This document shows positions 1 through 8,590 of a stretch of DNA of 64,000 nucleotides, one piece after another. Below the pieces are notes generated by a model. That model worked only from the letters and a program-made list of their open reading frames with translations, searched no databases and was not told where the DNA came from. This DNA comes from Bacteroidales bacterium UBA1374 (GTDB taxonomy: Bacteria > Bacteroidota > Bacteroidia > Bacteroidales > UBA932). The translations under genes and the position numbers were made by a program. Every line of letters begins with the position of its first letter. Position 1 is the stretch's first letter. The stretch covers positions 149,038-213,037 of the forward strand of contig DBRG01000016.1 of NCBI GenBank assembly GCA_002305545.1, given 5' to 3'.

Positions 1-2080
1 CAACTTTAATGATCCCCCTGATTTTCCGGAGATGGAACAACAACAGGTCCGCCTGTTTATTTGAATTAACCGCCACCTGCAGCTTCCCGGAAATCTTTCC
101 GCTTTGCCCGGAGAACGTAAAACTGCGCAGGTTCAGCGAAAGATTTCCGATAACATCGCTGATTTCCTGAGCCAGTCCGGCTTCCTGGTACGCTGTGAAC
201 CGTATGGTTATCTGAAAAATGGCCGAGGCCACCGTATCGCGCCACCGCACCTTCTGTATCCTGTAAGGGTATTTCGTCATCAGGCGGGCGGCATTTGGGC
301 AGCTCATCCTGTGTATCTTGATCCCTTCCTTTATGGACACGAATCCAAAAATGTCATCTCCAATCACCGGATTGCAACACCTGGCCAGCTTGTAGCCAAT
401 CCTTCCAAATGTATGATCAATTACCAGGTAGTCTCCCTCCTTTACCCTGGTTCTTTCTTCTGCCTGCTCCGCCGGACCCGCTCCGGCCTCCGGTTTTTCT
501 GCTTTTTCTTTTTCCTGCAACAGGAACAACTTGATATCCTGAAGTGAAATATCTTCCCGGGCTATGGCGGCATAAAAATCGCTGATCTGCCTTATCCTGT
601 AATGCTTCAGCAGCTGGGTCATATCTTCCGGCGTTGGTTCCAGTTTCCAGTTCTTCAGGCGGCGTTCCAGCATTTCCCGTCCTGCCGCATCCTGGATTCC
701 CGCCTCTTCGCGTAATTTCTGGCGGATCTTGTTCCTTGCCTTTCCCGAAACCACAAAGCCGAGCCAGTCCTTTGAAGGTTTCTGGTTCCTGGATGTCAGT
801 ATTTCCACCACATCTCCCGTGTGCAACACATCCCTGACCTGCGACATTTTACCATTCACCCGGCCGCCCGTACATTTCAGACCTATATTGGTGTGGATAT
901 CAAAAGCAAAATCAAGTACGGTTGCCCCGGCTGCCAGTTGCCTCAGATCACCCGTCGGGGTAAAAACATAGATCTCGTCGGGCTTGAATACATCCCCTTC
1001 CGGGATTGAAAGATATTGGTTCGGATTCTGGAGACGTTTCCTCACACCGGCAAGCCAATCGCGCATCACCTGCTCTGTTTTAACCCCTTTATATGCCCAG
1101 TGGGCTGCAATCCCGTACTCTGCCTCCACATCCATCCTTCGGCTGCGGATCTGAACTTCCAGTGTTGTGCCCTCCGGGGCGCGGACTGTGATATGCAGCG
1201 ATTCGTACCCGCTGGCTTTAGGTACCGTGATCCAGTCCCTCATCCTCTCGGGGATGGGTTCATATATTTGCGTGACAATGGAGTATACCTGCCAGCAGAC
1301 TTCCTTCTCCTTATCCGGTGTTGTGTCCACGATAAAGCGGATCGCCAGGATATCGTACACTTCGTCCACGCCAACCTGCTGCACCTGCATCTTGCGCCAG
1401 ATAGAATAGGTTGTCTTGGTACGGCTCTTGAGCTCGTACTGTATCCCGGCCTTTCCGAGTTCCGTTTCCAGTGGCTTGACAAACCGGGCAATCTGCGACT
1501 TCCGTTCATTTTCGGTAGCTCTCAGGTTGTTGGTGATCAAACGGTAATCTTCCGGCTGGAGGATCCTGAAAGAAAGATCTTCCAGTTCGCTCTTGATACC
1601 GTATAAACCCAGCTGGTGTGCCAGTGGAGCATATAGCATCATGGTTTCAGTCGCTTTTTTTACATGATCGTTCCTGGGAAAACAATCGGTTAGCGACCGC
1701 ATGACTTCCAGCCTGTCGGCCAGTTTGATGAGGGTAACCCTGGGATCGGCGGAATAGGATATGATCAGTTTCCGGTAATTCTCGGCCTGCAAGCGTGTGT
1801 CCCTGGGATTGATGGTGGATATCCGGTTCAGTCCCAGAACCATCTGGCCAATTTCAGCACCAAACAAACGATCTATCTCTTCCAGCAGCTCCGGGTGCTT
1901 GCGGCTTGCCTCATGCAGGTACACCGTAGAAACGGCCTCCCGGGCAAGTCCGATTTCCTTTTCCACGATGGCGGCTACAGCCTCTACATGATGCATGAAA
2001 GAAGTACCGTTGCCCCGTGTCAGCCCTTCCAGCGTGACAGAGGCAATCTCCCGGGCCTTATCTGTCATTGTCTGATTCAT
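1..2080 (-). CDS. RelA/SpoT homologue, (p)ppGpp synthetase with degenerate hydrolase domain (3' end cut by window)
   Basis: Makes the alarmone (p)ppGpp in the cytoplasm. 693 codons are visible and the frame is still open at base 1; family members are about 735-740 residues, so only some of the C-terminal ACT domain is missing. Domains: HD-type region about 20-180, synthetase about 215-335 with GYESLH (291-296) and EVQIRS (308-313), TGS about 368-430 (IYVFTPTGD), a conserved-cysteine region with RCCNP (568-571), ACT from about 607. The HD region reads HH at 30-31 and HE at 56-57, followed by ASRK, where hydrolases have HDxxED; ADR (121-123) is kept. I infer weak or absent hydrolysis, so RelA-like action. 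The ATG overlaps the uvrB stop as ATGA. No symbol is given because Bacteroidota carry two RSH paralogues. Confidence 0.9.
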   Translation of the reverse strand, partial: MNQTMTDKAREIASVTLEGLTRGNGTSFMHHVEAVAAIVEKEIGLAREAVSTVYLHEASRKHPELLEEIDRLFGAEIGQMVLGLNRISTINPRDTRLQAENYRKLIISYSADPRVTLIKLADRLEVMRSLTDCFPRNDHVKKATETMMLYAPLAHQLGLYGIKSELEDLSFRILQPEDYRLITNNLRATENERKSQIARFVKPLETELGKAGIQYELKSRTKTTYSIWRKMQVQQVGVDEVYDILAIRFIVDTTPDKEKEVCWQVYSIVTQIYEPIPERMRDWITVPKASGYESLHITVRAPEGTTLEVQIRSRRMDVEAEYGIAAHWAYKGVKTEQVMRDWLAGVRKRLQNPNQYLSIPEGDVFKPDEIYVFTPTGDLRQLAAGATVLDFAFDIHTNIGLKCTGGRVNGKMSQVRDVLHTGDVVEILTSRNQKPSKDWLGFVVSGKARNKIRQKLREEAGIQDAAGREMLERRLKNWKLEPTPEDMTQLLKHYRIRQISDFYAAIAREDISLQDIKLFLLQEKEKAEKPEAGAGPAEQAEERTRVKEGDYLVIDHTFGRIGYKLARCCNPVIGDDIFGFVSIKEGIKIHRMSCPNAARLMTKYPYRIQKVRWRDTVASAIFQITIRFTAYQEAGLAQEISDVIGNLSLNLRSFTFSGQSGKISGKLQVAVNSNKQADLLLFHLRKIRGIIKV

Positions 2081-4068
2081 TTGCGTAATTTTTCCAGCCC
2101 ATACATTTCATCGCGGAACCTTGCAGCTGTAATATAATCCAGTTTTGTGGCCGCCTCTTCCATTCTTTTCCTGGCTGTATCTATGGCTTGTTCCAGTTGT
2201 TGCGGCGTCATGGCACGCGCAACCGGATCTTCGGCCACCATGGTCACAACATCCGGTATCTCGTCATAACCGGGTTCCTGGTTCATGGTATGGCGTATGT
2301 TCAGGGCTATCTGTCTGGGGGTTATCCCGTTTTCCAGGTTGTATTGCATCTGTTTTTTCCGGCGTCTTTCCGTTTCCTCTATGGTCCGGGCCATGGAATC
2401 GGTGATCTTGTCGGCATACATGATCACACGCCCTTCCACATTGCGTGCTGCCCTTCCTGCTGTCTGGGTCAACGCTCTTTCTGAACGCAAAAAGCCCTCC
2501 TTGTCTGCATCCAATATGGCAACCAGGGAAACCTGCGGCAGATCCAGACCTTCCCTCAGGAGGTTAACTCCCACCAGTACGTCGTAATACCCTTTTTGAA
2601 ATTCTTCCAGGATCCTGATCCGTTCCAGGGTTTCCACGTCCGAATGAATGTAGGTACAGCGTACCCGGATCTTTTGAAGGTATTTGTCTAATTCCTCCGC
2701 CATCCTTTTTGTGAGTGTCGTGACCAAAACGCGCTGATCTTTGGCTGCCCGGCGACGGATCTCTTCTATCAGGTCATCTATCTGCCCTTCTGTCCTGCGC
2801 ACTTCTACTGGGGGATCCAGCAGGCCCGTGGGCCGTACCACCTGTTCCACAATCAGCCCGCCTGACCTTTCCAGTTCATAATCAGCCGGGGTGGCCGATA
2901 CATAGAGGCGCTGCCCAATTACCTGGTCAAATTCGCCAAAGGTCAGGGGCCGGTTGTCTGCCGCCGCCGGAAGACGGAAGCCGTATTCTATGAGCACTTC
3001 CTTGCGGGAGCGGTCGCCTCCGTGCATGGCCCGTATCTGGGGAAGTGTAACATGGCTCTCGTCAATTATGGTCAGAAAATCTTCCGGAAAGTAATCCAGC
3101 AGGCAGAAAGGCCTTGTTCCCGGAGGACGTCCGTCAAAATACCGGGAATAATTTTCTATGCCCGGGCAATAGCCCAGCTCACGCATCATCTCGATGTCAA
3201 ACTCCACACGCTCCAACAACCTCCTGGCTTCCAAATGCTTGCCTAACTCCTTAAGTACAGCCACCCTGTCGGTCAGATCGTCCTGGATACTTCTTATGGC
3301 CTGTTCTTTCCTCTCCCTGGTGGTTACAAAGGCGCTGGCCGGGTAAATGGCAATGCCTTCAATCTTTTCTATCACCCCGCCGGTCATGGGATCAACCCGT
3401 TCAATAGAATCAATGTGATTATCCCAGAAAGAGATCCTGCAGGCAATATCATCATAGGCCAGGTATACGTCCACAACATCACCCCGAACACGAAAAGTCC
3501 CTCTTTTGAATTCGTTTTCATTACGCGAATACAGCGCATCTACCAAACGGTACAGCAATTGGTTGAAATCATGGACCTGTCCTGTTTTCAAGGTTATGGT
3601 ATTGGCATGGAAATCATCGGGATTGCCAATGCCGTACAAGCAGGAAACGCTGGAAACAACAAGGACATCGCGCCTGCCGCTTAACAAAGAAGAGGAAGTG
3701 CTCAGGCGCAATTTCTCTATCTCATCGTTAATGCTCAAGTCTTTTTCAATATAGACATCGGTTACAGGCAAATAGGCTTCCGGCTGGTAATAATCATAAT
3801 AGGAAACAAAATATTCTACTGCATTATCAGGGAAAAAGCTTTTGAATTCGGCGTACAGCTGTGCAGCCAACGTCTTGTTGTGACTGATGACCAGTGTTGG
3901 TCTTTGCAAATGTTCCACCACATTGGCCATGGTAAATGTTTTCCCGGAACCAGTAACCCCAAGCAAGACGGCAGCTTCAGTTCCCTCCTTTAAGAGTGAG
4001 CTTAGCTGGTCAATGGCCTGTGGCTGGTCTCCCGTAGGCTCATACGGCGCCTTGAGTTTGAATTGCAT
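2077..4068 (-). CDS. uvrB: UvrABC excinuclease subunit B
   Basis: Damage-verifying helicase-like subunit of nucleotide excision repair; it receives lesions from UvrA and positions UvrC. 663 residues, normal length. Visible: Walker A in GVTGSGKT (about 39-46), the beta-hairpin wedge around YYDYYQPEAYLP (about 90-101), DESHVT Walker B, helicase motifs TAGRAARN and VTTLTKRMAEEL, and a C-terminal UVR coiled coil (about 620-660) that contacts UvrC. The start MQFKLKAPYEPTGDQPQAI is the standard N-terminus. It has its own promoter (-33 TTTG 4113-4116, -7 box 4086-4093) inside the end of the upstream chromate gene, so it can be expressed apart from the genes before it. Its stop overlaps the RSH start. 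Confidence 0.97.
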   Translation of the reverse strand: MQFKLKAPYEPTGDQPQAIDQLSSLLKEGTEAAVLLGVTGSGKTFTMANVVEHLQRPTLVISHNKTLAAQLYAEFKSFFPDNAVEYFVSYYDYYQPEAYLPVTDVYIEKDLSINDEIEKLRLSTSSSLLSGRRDVLVVSSVSCLYGIGNPDDFHANTITLKTGQVHDFNQLLYRLVDALYSRNENEFKRGTFRVRGDVVDVYLAYDDIACRISFWDNHIDSIERVDPMTGGVIEKIEGIAIYPASAFVTTRERKEQAIRSIQDDLTDRVAVLKELGKHLEARRLLERVEFDIEMMRELGYCPGIENYSRYFDGRPPGTRPFCLLDYFPEDFLTIIDESHVTLPQIRAMHGGDRSRKEVLIEYGFRLPAAADNRPLTFGEFDQVIGQRLYVSATPADYELERSGGLIVEQVVRPTGLLDPPVEVRRTEGQIDDLIEEIRRRAAKDQRVLVTTLTKRMAEELDKYLQKIRVRCTYIHSDVETLERIRILEEFQKGYYDVLVGVNLLREGLDLPQVSLVAILDADKEGFLRSERALTQTAGRAARNVEGRVIMYADKITDSMARTIEETERRRKKQMQYNLENGITPRQIALNIRHTMNQEPGYDEIPDVVTMVAEDPVARAMTPQQLEQAIDTARKRMEEAATKLDYITAARFRDEMYGLEKLRK

Positions 4069-4085
4069 AGTATAATCAAAGACAA

Positions 4086-4116
4086 CAAATTTACTGAAAA
4101 ACCTCAGTACATCAAA
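4086..4116 (-). promoter_or_regulatory. uvrB promoter (Bacteroidota -33/-7)
   Basis: Read on the minus strand: TTTG (4116-4113), 19-base spacer, TAAATTTG (4093-4086), matching the Bacteroidota consensus TTTG/TAnnTTTG. The uvrB ATG follows 17 bases after the -7 box. The -33 element lies within the last codons of the preceding gene. Confidence 0.65.
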
Positions 4117-4631
4117 TATCCGGCAAGGCCACCCAGCACCATGAGCAGAATCGGGTGAACTTTGTAGAAATAGGCGGCCAGAAAACTGCCCGAAAAGAGC
4201 AGGTAACTCCGGTAATCCACAAAATTGGCGGGAGTCGCCATATTCAGGACGGCAGCAGCAATCAGTCCCACAACAACGGGACGGATCCCGCTGAATATCC
4301 CCTGAAAGGCTTTGTTTTCGCTATATTTTCTATAAGCACGGATTACAATGGACATCAGCACGACAGAAGGGATGATCAGGGCAAGGGTTGCCATGACCGA
4401 TCCAAGGACATTTCCTCCCGAAGCAGTATAACCTACGTAAGTTGCCGTATTGATGGCAATAGGACCCGGGGTCATCTGCGATACTGCCACAATATCGGAA
4501 AAAACCTCCATGGTGATCCAGCCGTTATGGTAAACCACTTCGTCCTGGATCAGGGACAGCATCGCGTAGCCTCCCCCAAAGCAAAACAAACCGATCTTAA
4601 AGAAGGTGTAAAACAATTCCAGGTAGATCAT
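4104..4631 (-). CDS. Chromate transporter, half-size subunit (second of pair)
   Basis: Inner-membrane protein of the CHR family, 175 residues, a single CHR domain. The N-terminal GLFCFGGGYAML and the later SQMTPGPIAINTATYVGY match the two family signatures; five to six hydrophobic segments fill the rest. Short-chain CHR proteins normally come as a pair of tandem genes whose products together equal one full-length ChrA. Here the partner lies directly upstream and the two genes overlap by four bases (ATGA). Chromate efflux is the founding activity of the family; the physiological substrate here cannot be read from sequence. Sits in the housekeeping run between mtaB and uvrB. Confidence 0.88.
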   Translation of the reverse strand: MIYLELFYTFFKIGLFCFGGGYAMLSLIQDEVVYHNGWITMEVFSDIVAVSQMTPGPIAINTATYVGYTASGGNVLGSVMATLALIIPSVVLMSIVIRAYRKYSENKAFQGIFSGIRPVVVGLIAAAVLNMATPANFVDYRSYLLFSGSFLAAYFYKVHPILLMVLGGLAGYLMY

Positions 4632-5185
4632 AGCCCGCGCCTCCTCTTACGGTAAGTTTCTATCCTGAACCAGACATACCCTCCCAGTCCGGCAGCCAGG
4701 ATGATCCAGACAGGAGATACCCCCAGTAACCATATAAGCACCGTGGCGGCAATTGCGATCAGCCCGGTCGCATAAGTCAGGCCTATGGAACGCATGGTTG
4801 TTATGACCGGAACTGCGATCAACGCCACAACCACCGGTCGCATGCCCGTAAAAATCTTTTCTACAACAGGATTTTCCCTGAAATTCTGAAAGAAAATGGC
4901 CAGGGCAAGGATGGAAAAAAACGGGGCACAGACAGCCCCCAGAACAGACACCAGGGAACCTCTCGTTCCCTTGACCTTATATCCTACTGCTACGGCCATA
5001 TTGACAGCAATAACACCGGGCATTGTCTGTGTCACAGCCAGAATATCGGTAAACATTTCTTTTGTGAGCCATTTTTTACGGTCCACCACCTCCCTTTCTA
5101 TTACCGGCAACATGGCAAGTCCTCCGCCTATGGTAAAGGCCCCGATCCTGAAAAACACCTTGAACAGTTCCCAGTACATGGTCAA
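4628..5185 (-). CDS. Chromate transporter, half-size subunit (first of pair)
   Basis: 185-residue CHR-family membrane protein, partner of the gene that follows. Visible signatures: GAFTIGGGLAMLPVIEREVV near residues 13-32 and TQTMPGVIAVNMAVAVGYK around 52-70, then hydrophobic helices and a basic C-terminal tail (RKRRRG). The two halves are only moderately similar, as expected for antiparallel heterodimer halves, which speaks against one gene broken by a frameshift. It overlaps the mtaB stop by four bases (5182-5185) and its partner's start by four, so translation of the three is probably coupled. Confidence 0.88.
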   Translation of the reverse strand: MTMYWELFKVFFRIGAFTIGGGLAMLPVIEREVVDRKKWLTKEMFTDILAVTQTMPGVIAVNMAVAVGYKVKGTRGSLVSVLGAVCAPFFSILALAIFFQNFRENPVVEKIFTGMRPVVVALIAVPVITTMRSIGLTYATGLIAIAATVLIWLLGVSPVWIILAAGLGGYVWFRIETYRKRRRGL

Positions 5186-6450
5186 TCCAGTATGATTTCC
5201 ACAACCGTATTGATCAGGGAACGGTCGTACGGCCGTTCCACCCGGATATAATTGCGGGTATAACCGTGCATCTTCCCGCTGCCGGTCTTGCCCTCAAATA
5301 ACACTTCCTCCTTTCTCCCCCTGTTCGCCTGGATAAACTCCCGGTGCAACCGGTCGGATAGTTGACCCAGCATGCGTGTTCTTTCGGTAATGATCCCTTC
5401 ACGGACCCTTTCTGAAACAGGCAACAAGGCAGCAGGAGTGCCGGGTCTGGGAGAGAATGGGAAAATGTGCAGATAGGAAGGTTCCAGGTCTTCAAGCAGT
5501 TTGTAGGTTTCCATGAAATCAGCCTCTGTTTCTCCCGGAAAACCTGCAATAACATCAACACCTATGAAAGCATAAGGCATCAGGGAGCGGATAAACCTTA
5601 CCTTGCGGGCAAACAAACCGGGATCATACCTCCTTCCCATTTTCCGGAGGATCCGGCTGCTGCCGCTTTGCAGGGGTATGTGGAAATGGGGAAGAAAACA
5701 CTTCATCGAGGCCGTCATTTCTATGATCTCTTCTGTCAGCAGGTTTGGTTCTATGGAGGATATCCTGTAGCGTTCAATCCCCTTCACAAGGGACAGTTCT
5801 CGCAGAAGGCCGGCAAAAGACTCTCCCGTGGTTTTTCCAAAATCACCGGTGTTAACGCCGGTCAATACGATCTCTTTGACCCCTCTGGCGGCTATTTCCT
5901 GTGCCTGCTGCACCACCTGTGCTATTGGAATGTTCCTGCTCCGGCCCCTGGCCAGCGGCACAGTACAGTATGTACAGCAATAATCACAGCCATCCTGCAC
6001 TTTTAAAAAGGACCTTGTCCTGTCACGGTGGTCCTCACCGGCAGACCAGGCAGGGAAAAAAACCTTTCCCGCCCCCCCCGGACCTATAAGCGGAGCCCTG
6101 TAGACCGGATCAGCGGCCACTTGCGCCACCCTGTCCCTGAAATCAGTTCCCAATATTGCCCCGACCCCAGGGATCCCGGCAAGGCTTCCTGCCCTCAGTT
6201 GCGCCGAGCAGCCGGTAACGATGACACGTGTTTCAGGATTGATACGCAACGCTTTTCGTATGGCCTGGCGGCTTTTCTTGTCTGCGTGTTCCGTTACAGA
6301 ACACGTGTTGATGATGGTGATACCTGCCCCTGCTGAAGCGCCCACCCTTTGATAACCTTTTAGCGTCAGTTCCCGGGCTATGGTTGCACTTTCGGCATAG
6401 TTGAGCTTGCAACCCAGCGTTACGACAGTAAATGTCCTTTTTTCATTCAT
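5182..6450 (-). CDS. mtaB: tRNA t6A37 methylthiotransferase MtaB
   Basis: Radical SAM enzyme that adds a methylthio group to t6A at position 37 of ANN-decoding tRNAs, giving ms2t6A. 422 residues. N-terminal MTTase domain (1 to about 130) with three cluster-binding cysteines in TLGCKLNYAES, NTCSVTEHADKKSRQ and VTGCSAQ; radical SAM core with CDYCCTYCTVPLARGRSR (CxxxCxxC) near 150; C-terminal TRAM region (about 360-422). The KLNYAES plus EHADKKSRQ signature points to MtaB rather than MiaB or RimO. Its start overlaps folB by eight bases and its stop overlaps the first chromate gene. Confidence 0.93.
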   Translation of the reverse strand: MNEKRTFTVVTLGCKLNYAESATIARELTLKGYQRVGASAGAGITIINTCSVTEHADKKSRQAIRKALRINPETRVIVTGCSAQLRAGSLAGIPGVGAILGTDFRDRVAQVAADPVYRAPLIGPGGAGKVFFPAWSAGEDHRDRTRSFLKVQDGCDYCCTYCTVPLARGRSRNIPIAQVVQQAQEIAARGVKEIVLTGVNTGDFGKTTGESFAGLLRELSLVKGIERYRISSIEPNLLTEEIIEMTASMKCFLPHFHIPLQSGSSRILRKMGRRYDPGLFARKVRFIRSLMPYAFIGVDVIAGFPGETEADFMETYKLLEDLEPSYLHIFPFSPRPGTPAALLPVSERVREGIITERTRMLGQLSDRLHREFIQANRGRKEEVLFEGKTGSGKMHGYTRNYIRVERPYDRSLINTVVEIILD

Positions 6451-6811
6451 GCTGCAGATCCTTCATGGTCAGGGTAACAGAAGCACGCCCCACCTCTTCC
6501 CCTCCCAGGGCGGGTGATAGTTTAGATACAGTGACACGGCAATCAGACAATATAAAGGATCGGGACAAAGTGCGGATAATCCTGCCGGCGACGTGTTCCA
6601 GCAACCGGCTGGGCTTAGACATTTCTTCACTGATTATTTGATAGGCATGAGAATAATCAACCGCATCCTCCAGATTGTCCGTCAAGGCAGCCGGGCAGCC
6701 CGGGATTGACATCTCTACATCAACCATAAAAAAAGTGCCTATCAGACGCTCTTCGTCAAAACACCCGTGATGGGCGTAAAATTTCATATCCTTCAAAGCG
6801 ATTGTTGCCAT
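6443..6811 (-). CDS. folB: Dihydroneopterin aldolase
   Basis: Folate pathway enzyme that cleaves 7,8-dihydroneopterin to 6-hydroxymethyl-dihydropterin and glycolaldehyde. 122 residues, usual length for this octameric T-fold family. The N-terminal FYAHHGCFDEERLIG carries the substrate-binding Glu (20 or 21); VDYSHAY gives the conserved Tyr53, and TVSKLSPALGG the catalytic Lys97. Three bases separate it from the upstream methyltransferase gene and it overlaps mtaB by eight, so it belongs to the same transcription unit. Confidence 0.93.
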   Translation of the reverse strand: MATIALKDMKFYAHHGCFDEERLIGTFFMVDVEMSIPGCPAALTDNLEDAVDYSHAYQIISEEMSKPSRLLEHVAGRIIRTLSRSFILSDCRVTVSKLSPALGGEEVGRASVTLTMKDLQHE

Positions 6812-6814
6812 AGA

Positions 6815-7528
6815 TCAAGCCAATAATAAAAATACACACGGTTTTTTTCTGTATGCAGTGGAAAAACCAGGTTCCATGCCTTTCCACTCTCCTATCGTCC
6901 TGGTACAGATAAACGCATCGGGCATGGTAAGGTTTATTGCCACAGTGAGCCTTGACGAGGCAGAACAACAAGCCAGCAGGGCGCGGAACAGGGATTCGTT
7001 CCTGTAAGGGGTCTCAATGAAAATTTGTGTCTGTTGTTCCAGGGCCGACTGTTTTTCCAAAGCCCGGATCCTTTTGTCCCGCAAACCGGGTTTTACCGGG
7101 AGGTATCCCTGGAACGCGAATTTTTGTCCATTGAGCCCCGAAGCCATCAAAGCCAGCATCAGCGAAGAGGGGCCGGTAAGGGGAACCACCGGAAATCCGC
7201 CCCGGTGCGCCAGGGCAACCAGCTCTGCCCCGGGATCTGCCACTGCGGGAAGACCTGCCTCGGATAACATTCCCATGGAATAACCCTTTCTCAAAGGTTC
7301 CAGCAGTCCGTTCAATTCCCCGGGGGATGTATGTTCATTGAGCACTCCAAATTCCAGCGACCTTACATCCAGGCCTAAAGCCGAGAGGTAGCGCCTGGCT
7401 GTCCTTAGTTCTTCAACCACAAAATATTGCAGCGTTCTCACCATCTCTATATGATCTGCAGGAAGTACAGCCGATGGCGGTGTATCCCCCAACGGGGACG
7501 GGACCAGATACAGCACCGGCCTGTTCAT
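6815..7528 (-). CDS. SAM-dependent methyltransferase, tetrapyrrole methylase fold (RsmI-like)
   Basis: 237-residue member of the PF00590 fold. Visible: LYLVPSPLGD at the N-terminus, MLSEAGLPAVADPG (about 86-100, where RsmI has SDAGTPxISDPG) and VPLTGPSSLMLAL (about 115-127), which form the SAM pocket; IETPYRN (about 171-177) resembles the RsmI FExPHR motif. RsmI methylates 16S rRNA C1402, but Bacteroidota carry RsmI plus a second shorter paralogue, and the altered motifs here fit the paralogue better. The target is therefore left open. It overlaps mltG by four bases (ATGA) and leads into folB. Confidence 0.8.
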   Translation of the reverse strand: MNRPVLYLVPSPLGDTPPSAVLPADHIEMVRTLQYFVVEELRTARRYLSALGLDVRSLEFGVLNEHTSPGELNGLLEPLRKGYSMGMLSEAGLPAVADPGAELVALAHRGGFPVVPLTGPSSLMLALMASGLNGQKFAFQGYLPVKPGLRDKRIRALEKQSALEQQTQIFIETPYRNESLFRALLACCSASSRLTVAINLTMPDAFICTRTIGEWKGMEPGFSTAYRKKPCVFLLLA

Positions 7529-8586
7529 TGCGCCCGTCCCTCCTGGTTCAGGCGCAGGGTCAGGGCCCGCTGGAATCGCCTGGCATTTTTCATGTGCTCG
7601 TTCAGTGTAACAGCAAAATTATGATACCCGCTGAAATCTTCTTTTGCACAGAAATACAAATAATTATGACGTTCATAATTGAGCACGGCATCCAGGGCTT
7701 CTATTGAAGGCACAGAAATGGGTCCGGGGGGTAATCCGCGGTATTTATAGGTGTTATAAGGAGATTCAATCTTCGTATGCTTTTTGAGCACCCTGCGGAT
7801 AGAATAATCCTGTGCTGCAAAGATCAGGGTGGGATCTGCCTGTAAAGGCATTCCCTTCCGGAGGCGGTTCATATACACGCCCGCCACTTCCGGCATTTCA
7901 TCGGCTTTTGCGGTCTCCTCATTTACAATAGAAGCGAGAGTACTAACCTGCTTCTGCGTAAGTCCTATACTTTTTGCCTTTTCTTTCCTCTGGTCGTTCC
8001 AGAAATGATCGTATTCCCGGCGCATTCTTTCCAGTAGTTCTTCTTCGCTTATGGTCCAGTAGACTTCATAAGTGTTGGGAATGAACATGCCCCGCAGGCT
8101 TGCCGAATCAAAACCAAACGAGGAAATAAGGGAATCGTTCTTTAAATGTTCCAGTACCGAGGCCGAATCGATGGCCAGGTTCCTTGCCAGCACAGAAGCC
8201 AGTCTTTCAAAAGTCCTTATGGAACCGGACAGGGTCATGTTCAGAGGATCCTGCCATCCCATGGCCAGCTTTCTGGCCAGTTCCCTGTTGTTCATTCCGT
8301 GGGTTATGGCGTAGCGTCCTGCATGCACATTGTATGGCAGGTTTTCGCGCCGTGCGGCCCATCGGAAAGTCTGTTCGAATTTCAAGTGGCCACCAGCTTC
8401 CAGACTGTCAATAAGTCCCTCATAATCTGTTCCTTCCGGTATCAGCAAAAAGGCCGTCTTCCCGTTTTCCGTCACCACGTTGCGGTGGTGGAACGTAAGA
8501 AAAACCCACCCTCCGGCCAGGATGCCGGCTCCTAAAATCAAAATTATGAAAAAGCGCAATATTCCGTACTTTCTTCTCATGGTCAC
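7525..8586 (-). CDS. mltG: Endolytic peptidoglycan transglycosylase MltG
   Basis: Cuts nascent glycan strands inside the chain at the inner membrane and so sets glycan length. 353 residues: short cytoplasmic end, one transmembrane helix (about 8-28), then a periplasmic YceG domain. The active-site region IVNEETAKADEMPEVAGVYMNRL with QADPT shortly after is typical; the Glu of NEE is the catalytic acid of the family. A LysM-like subdomain precedes it. The gene begins four bases after the LysM glucosaminidase stop, placing two cell-wall hydrolases next to each other in one operon. Confidence 0.93.
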   Translation of the reverse strand: MTMRRKYGILRFFIILILGAGILAGGWVFLTFHHRNVVTENGKTAFLLIPEGTDYEGLIDSLEAGGHLKFEQTFRWAARRENLPYNVHAGRYAITHGMNNRELARKLAMGWQDPLNMTLSGSIRTFERLASVLARNLAIDSASVLEHLKNDSLISSFGFDSASLRGMFIPNTYEVYWTISEEELLERMRREYDHFWNDQRKEKAKSIGLTQKQVSTLASIVNEETAKADEMPEVAGVYMNRLRKGMPLQADPTLIFAAQDYSIRRVLKKHTKIESPYNTYKYRGLPPGPISVPSIEALDAVLNYERHNYLYFCAKEDFSGYHNFAVTLNEHMKNARRFQRALTLRLNQEGRAQ

Positions 8587-8590
8587 CTAT

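Noticed and set aside
4104..5185. One full-length ChrA broken by a frameshift
   Set aside because: Each half has its own start, complete CHR signature and usual short-chain length, and they meet by a clean ATGA overlap.
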